Shown: positions 7,142-8,335 of the stretch, in pieces | Position numbering within the stretch: position 1 is the stretch's first letter | How the letters are laid out: each line of letters starts with the position of its first letter | Origin: Deltaproteobacteria bacterium | Lineage (GTDB): Bacteria; Desulfobacterota; Desulfarculia; Desulfarculales; Desulfarculaceae | Reading direction: 5' to 3' | NCBI GenBank assembly: GCA_021815655.1 | Contig: JAKAGJ010000060.1 | Span: 1-8,335, forward strand | DNA length: 8,335 nt | Translations under genes and position numbers: made by a program | The notes under the pieces: generated by a model | Seen by the model: the letters and a program-made list of their open reading frames with translations, nothing else | What the model was told of the DNA's origin: nothing | Databases searched by the model: none

Positions 7142-7551
7142 ATACTGCCCCGCCCCTGGTGCTGCTGGTGGAGGATGACTCCGACACGGCGGCCCTATAC
7201 AAAGCCCTGCTCAATGCCGAGGGCATGGAAGTGGTGCGCTGCGGCAACTGCCAGCAGGCCGTGACTTGGTGGCGGGGCTCCAAGCGCCGCCCCGACCTCA
7301 TGGTGCTGGACATGCGTCTGCCCGATGGCAACGGCCTGGACCTGTGCCAGGAATTCAGCGAGGTGGCGGAGTCCAACTGTCCGCCCCCCATCATGGTGCT
7401 CAGCGCCCACGGCGACCCCCGCCTGCCCAGCCGCTGCCGCCAGGCCGGGGCCCGGGCCTATTTGGACAAGCTGGATAACCTGGATCGCTTCATCAGCACG
7501 GCCTGGCGCCTGATCCGGGAGCCCTCCCCCGGAGCGGTCGCCGGAAAATAG
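7138..7551 (+). CDS. Single-domain response regulator (stand-alone receiver)
   Basis: A 137-residue CheY-type receiver, the likely phosphate acceptor of the kinase encoded just before it. Seen: acidic pocket E12-D13-D14, phospho-acceptor D58 (MVLDMRLPDG), Ser89 at the switch Thr/Ser position (MVLSAHGD), and conserved Lys111 in AYLDKLDNL, where the usual Lys-Pro is Lys-Leu. About 15 residues follow the fold and there is no DNA-binding, enzymatic or RNA-binding output domain. It must therefore act by protein contact or pass phosphate on in a relay. The start is TTG at 7138-7140, overlapping the kinase stop TGA (7139-7141) by 4 nt as TTGA, with GGAG 8 nt upstream; translation is probably coupled and the two proteins made in matched amounts. 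No clear terminator is seen after the TAG at 7549-7551. Confidence 0.9.
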   Translation: MNTAPPLVLLVEDDSDTAALYKALLNAEGMEVVRCGNCQQAVTWWRGSKRRPDLMVLDMRLPDGNGLDLCQEFSEVAESNCPPPIMVLSAHGDPRLPSRCRQAGARAYLDKLDNLDRFISTAWRLIREPSPGAVAGK

Positions 7552-7680
7552 GGCACAACCGCCCGACTTGCTCCCATCTCATGCTTTCGGGCTATCCTAC
7601 CCGTTATGTTTAGGGCGAAATTGACTGATTTTTTCGGTTCCTGGCCGGTTCGCGCCAGAGACGCCACCGCGCAGGCCCGT
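7552..7680. other. Intergenic spacer without recognisable feature
   Basis: This stretch holds a T-run (TTTTTT near 7630) but no strong hairpin before it, no ribosome site plus start pair, and no repeat similarity to the array that follows. A minus-strand reading frame over 7458-7685 exists but is antisense to the receiver gene and has no protein-like pattern. Confidence 0.5.
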
Positions 7681-7749
7681 GGCATTTAATTACTTGATCA
7701 TTCTAGTTTATTTAACTACGGTCGGCGGCAGGCCGGCCATTCAGAGGCC

Positions 7750-7847
7750 TTGCGCCTTGACTACTCCCCCTCCCGGCCTACCCCCCCCAGGTAGGAGTTG
7801 GCGGCCATAAGGCGCAACCCGATCCGCGTGTCAGGCAAATACTGGGC
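7750..7847 (+). ncRNA. Array copy 1: diverged structured RNA-like element
   Basis: Terminal stem TTGCGCCTT (7750-7758) with AAGGCGCAA (7809-7817), 9 perfect pairs. Inside lie CCCTCCC (7768-7774), GCCT (7776-7779) and CCCC (7781-7784) at exactly the same offset (17 nt) from the core start as in copies 2 and 3. A CCTACC/GGTAGG hairpin (7777-7782 with 7790-7795) can form; alternatively CTCC (7770-7773) can pair with GGAG (7794-7797). After the stem, GCAA (7835-7838) and GGGC (7844-7847) keep the same spacing as in copy 2. The stem differs from copies 2 and 3 by a T-A to C-G exchange on both arms, which supports a selected stem. Strand is inferred from the C-rich motif and is uncertain. Confidence 0.5.
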
Positions 7848-7891
7848 TCCATTCCCGCCGGAACCCCAGGAGTCTATCCACTAAAAATGCC

Positions 7892-7906
7892 AATATTTGA
7901 AATATT
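7892..7906. repeat. AT-rich perfect dyad in the spacer before copy 2
   Basis: AATATTTGAAATATT: 7-bp arms around a central G, about 45 nt upstream of the copy 2 core. It lies in the tract where a promoter or a binding site for an AT-specific protein would be expected for that unit. No convincing -35/-10 pair is seen, and the exact dyad is not shared with the other AT tracts. Confidence 0.4.
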
Positions 7907-7949
7907 TAATCACACACTCCGGCAGGACGCCAGCAGGCCCAAAAAGGGG

Positions 7950-8054
7950 CTGCGTCTTGGCTGTTCACCCTCCCTGCCTGCCCCTGTTGGGAGAGCTCGC
8001 TGGCTCAAGACGCAACCTGACTTAAGGATTATGCAACGGACGGGCCAAAGGCAT
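7950..8054 (+). ncRNA. Array copy 2: structured RNA-like element with C-rich motif
   Basis: Terminal stem TGCGTCTTG (7951-7959) with CAAGACGCA (8006-8014), 9 perfect pairs; the tenth position is C-A here and T-A in copy 3. An inner hairpin pairs CTCCC (7970-7974) with GGGAG (7989-7993) around a 14-nt pyrimidine-rich loop. The motif CCCTCCC-n-GCCT-n-CCCC starts at 7968. A conserved tail follows, with TTATGCAA and GGACGGGCCAAAGGCAT ending at 8054; ATGC (8031-8034) can pair with GCAT (8051-8054), or GCC with GGC around AAA. No U-tract terminator follows. The repeat is certain; its being a transcribed RNA, and its strand, are inferred. Confidence 0.55.
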
Positions 8055-8163
8055 TACCAATAGCCAAGCGCGTTTGACCAGCGAAGGAACTACGCATAGT
8101 TTGCTAATTATATAGCTTAGTTAATTCCAAAGGCCCTTAAGGAGCCCAGAAGCAAAAAAGCGA

Positions 8164-8267
8164 TTGCGTCTTGGCTGTTCACCCTCCCTGCCTGCCCCTG
8201 TTGGGAGAGTTCGCTGCTCAAGACGCAACCTGATTTAGATATTATGCAATGGACGGGCCAAAGGCAT
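8164..8267 (+). ncRNA. Array copy 3: structured RNA-like element with C-rich motif
   Basis: Near-duplicate of copy 2, with about six substitutions and one 1-nt deletion in 104 nt. Terminal stem TTGCGTCTTG (8164-8173) with CAAGACGCAA (8219-8228), 10 perfect pairs. Inner hairpin CTCCC (8184-8188) with GGGAG (8203-8207). The whole segment from the stem through the C-rich loop to GGGAG is unchanged from copy 2. Differences fall in the 3' side of the loop region and in the linker between stem and tail, so the stem and the C-rich motif appear most constrained. The same caution about transcription and strand applies. Confidence 0.55.
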
Positions 8268-8335
8268 GCGCAGGAGCCGTGCGCGTCGGGTCAACAGAGG
8301 GCCGGCACCATTTTTATTAATTATATTATATTATT

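Larger units (their letters stand above)
7684..8335. repeat. Tandem array of about 200-214 bp units (AT tract plus GC-rich structured core)
   Basis: Core starts are at 7751, 7951 and 8165, giving periods of 200 and 214 bp. Each core is preceded by an AT-rich tract: 7684-7716, 7892-7910 and 8101-8126; another at 8311-8335 ends the window. TAATTATAT occurs 154 nt after the core start in the second unit (8105-8113) and 153 nt after it in the third (8318-8326), so homology runs through the spacer, not only the core. The second and third cores differ at about seven positions over 104 nt. The array probably continues to the right; a next core would be expected near 8379. No transposase, cas gene or integrase is visible beside it. 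Confidence 0.85.

Noticed and set aside
7458..7685. 75-codon minus-strand frame
   Set aside because: It is antisense to the end of the receiver gene, has no convincing ribosome site or family resemblance, and runs into non-coding spacer.
7950..8228. MITE or small transposon remnants with TTGCGTCTTG / CAAGACGCAA ends
   Set aside because: The homology extends well beyond the inverted repeats into the tail and spacer at fixed offsets, and no target-site duplication is apparent; tandem duplication explains this better.
7750..8267. Integron attC sites
   Set aside because: The repeats have paired ends, but I find no GTTRRRY / RYYYAAC core-site pair at the expected places, no gene cassettes between copies and no integrase.
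7684..8335. CRISPR array
   Set aside because: Repeats of about 104 nt with homologous rather than unique spacers, and no cas genes, do not fit CRISPR.
7684..8335. Replication origin (AT-rich tracts plus DnaA-like words such as CTATCCACT and TTATGCAAC)
   Set aside because: The words match the TTATCCACA box at only about seven of nine positions, are few, and no dnaA, dnaN or other origin-linked gene is nearby.
8244..8335. Short open frame from the ATG in the tail of copy 3, open to the window end
   Set aside because: There is no ribosome site, the equivalent frame in copy 2 stops after ten codons, and the sequence translates AT spacer DNA.

Overview
The window is GC-rich chromosomal DNA with compact, overlapping or closely spaced genes. 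Its gene set (an HdrD/GlpC-like iron-sulfur subunit, a bacterial GT5 glycogen synthase and several cytoplasmic or membrane sensor kinases) fits an anaerobic member of the Desulfobacterota (former Deltaproteobacteria). This taxonomic reading is an inference from gene style and base composition; no rRNA or other marker gene is present.

Layout. Positions 1-879 (minus) hold the first 293 codons of a two-[4Fe-4S], CCG-domain electron-transfer protein that runs off the left edge, with its own promoter-like sequence at about 972-1000. Positions 1105-5516 (minus) form a likely operon read from right to left: glgA, then a 784-residue soluble triple-GAF histidine kinase starting 3 nt after the glgA stop, then a 176-residue protein of unknown function. 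The 179-bp gap at 5517-5695 is divergent: it carries an extended -10 promoter for glgA and a TTGACA promoter flanked by GC palindromes for the rightward operon. That operon (5696-7551, plus) encodes a membrane PAS-type histidine kinase and a stand-alone receiver protein, coupled by a 4-nt overlap with a TTG start.

From 7552 to the right edge (784 bp) I see no credible protein gene. Most of it is a tandem array of related units spaced 200 and 214 bp apart. Each unit has an AT-rich tract followed by a GC-rich structured core: a 9-10 bp terminal stem closing a C-rich segment, CCCTCCCnGCCTnCCCC, followed by a conserved tail. The two right-hand copies are nearly identical over about 104 nt. The left copy is strongly diverged but keeps the spacing, the C-rich motif and the stem, with a compensatory base-pair change. 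The window ends inside the AT tract that would precede a fourth copy. The best reading is an array of sibling small RNAs with an anti-Shine-Dalgarno-like motif, comparable in logic to LhrC or cuckoo/CcsR RNAs; this is a hypothesis, and a DNA-level repeat remains possible.

How the parts may work together: glgA polymerises glucose from a nucleotide-sugar into storage glucan, and its co-transcribed GAF kinase may link this to a cytoplasmic signal. The divergent kinase/receiver pair is a separate phosphorelay with no DNA-binding output in the window. The iron-sulfur protein is probably a neighbour from another electron-transfer operon.
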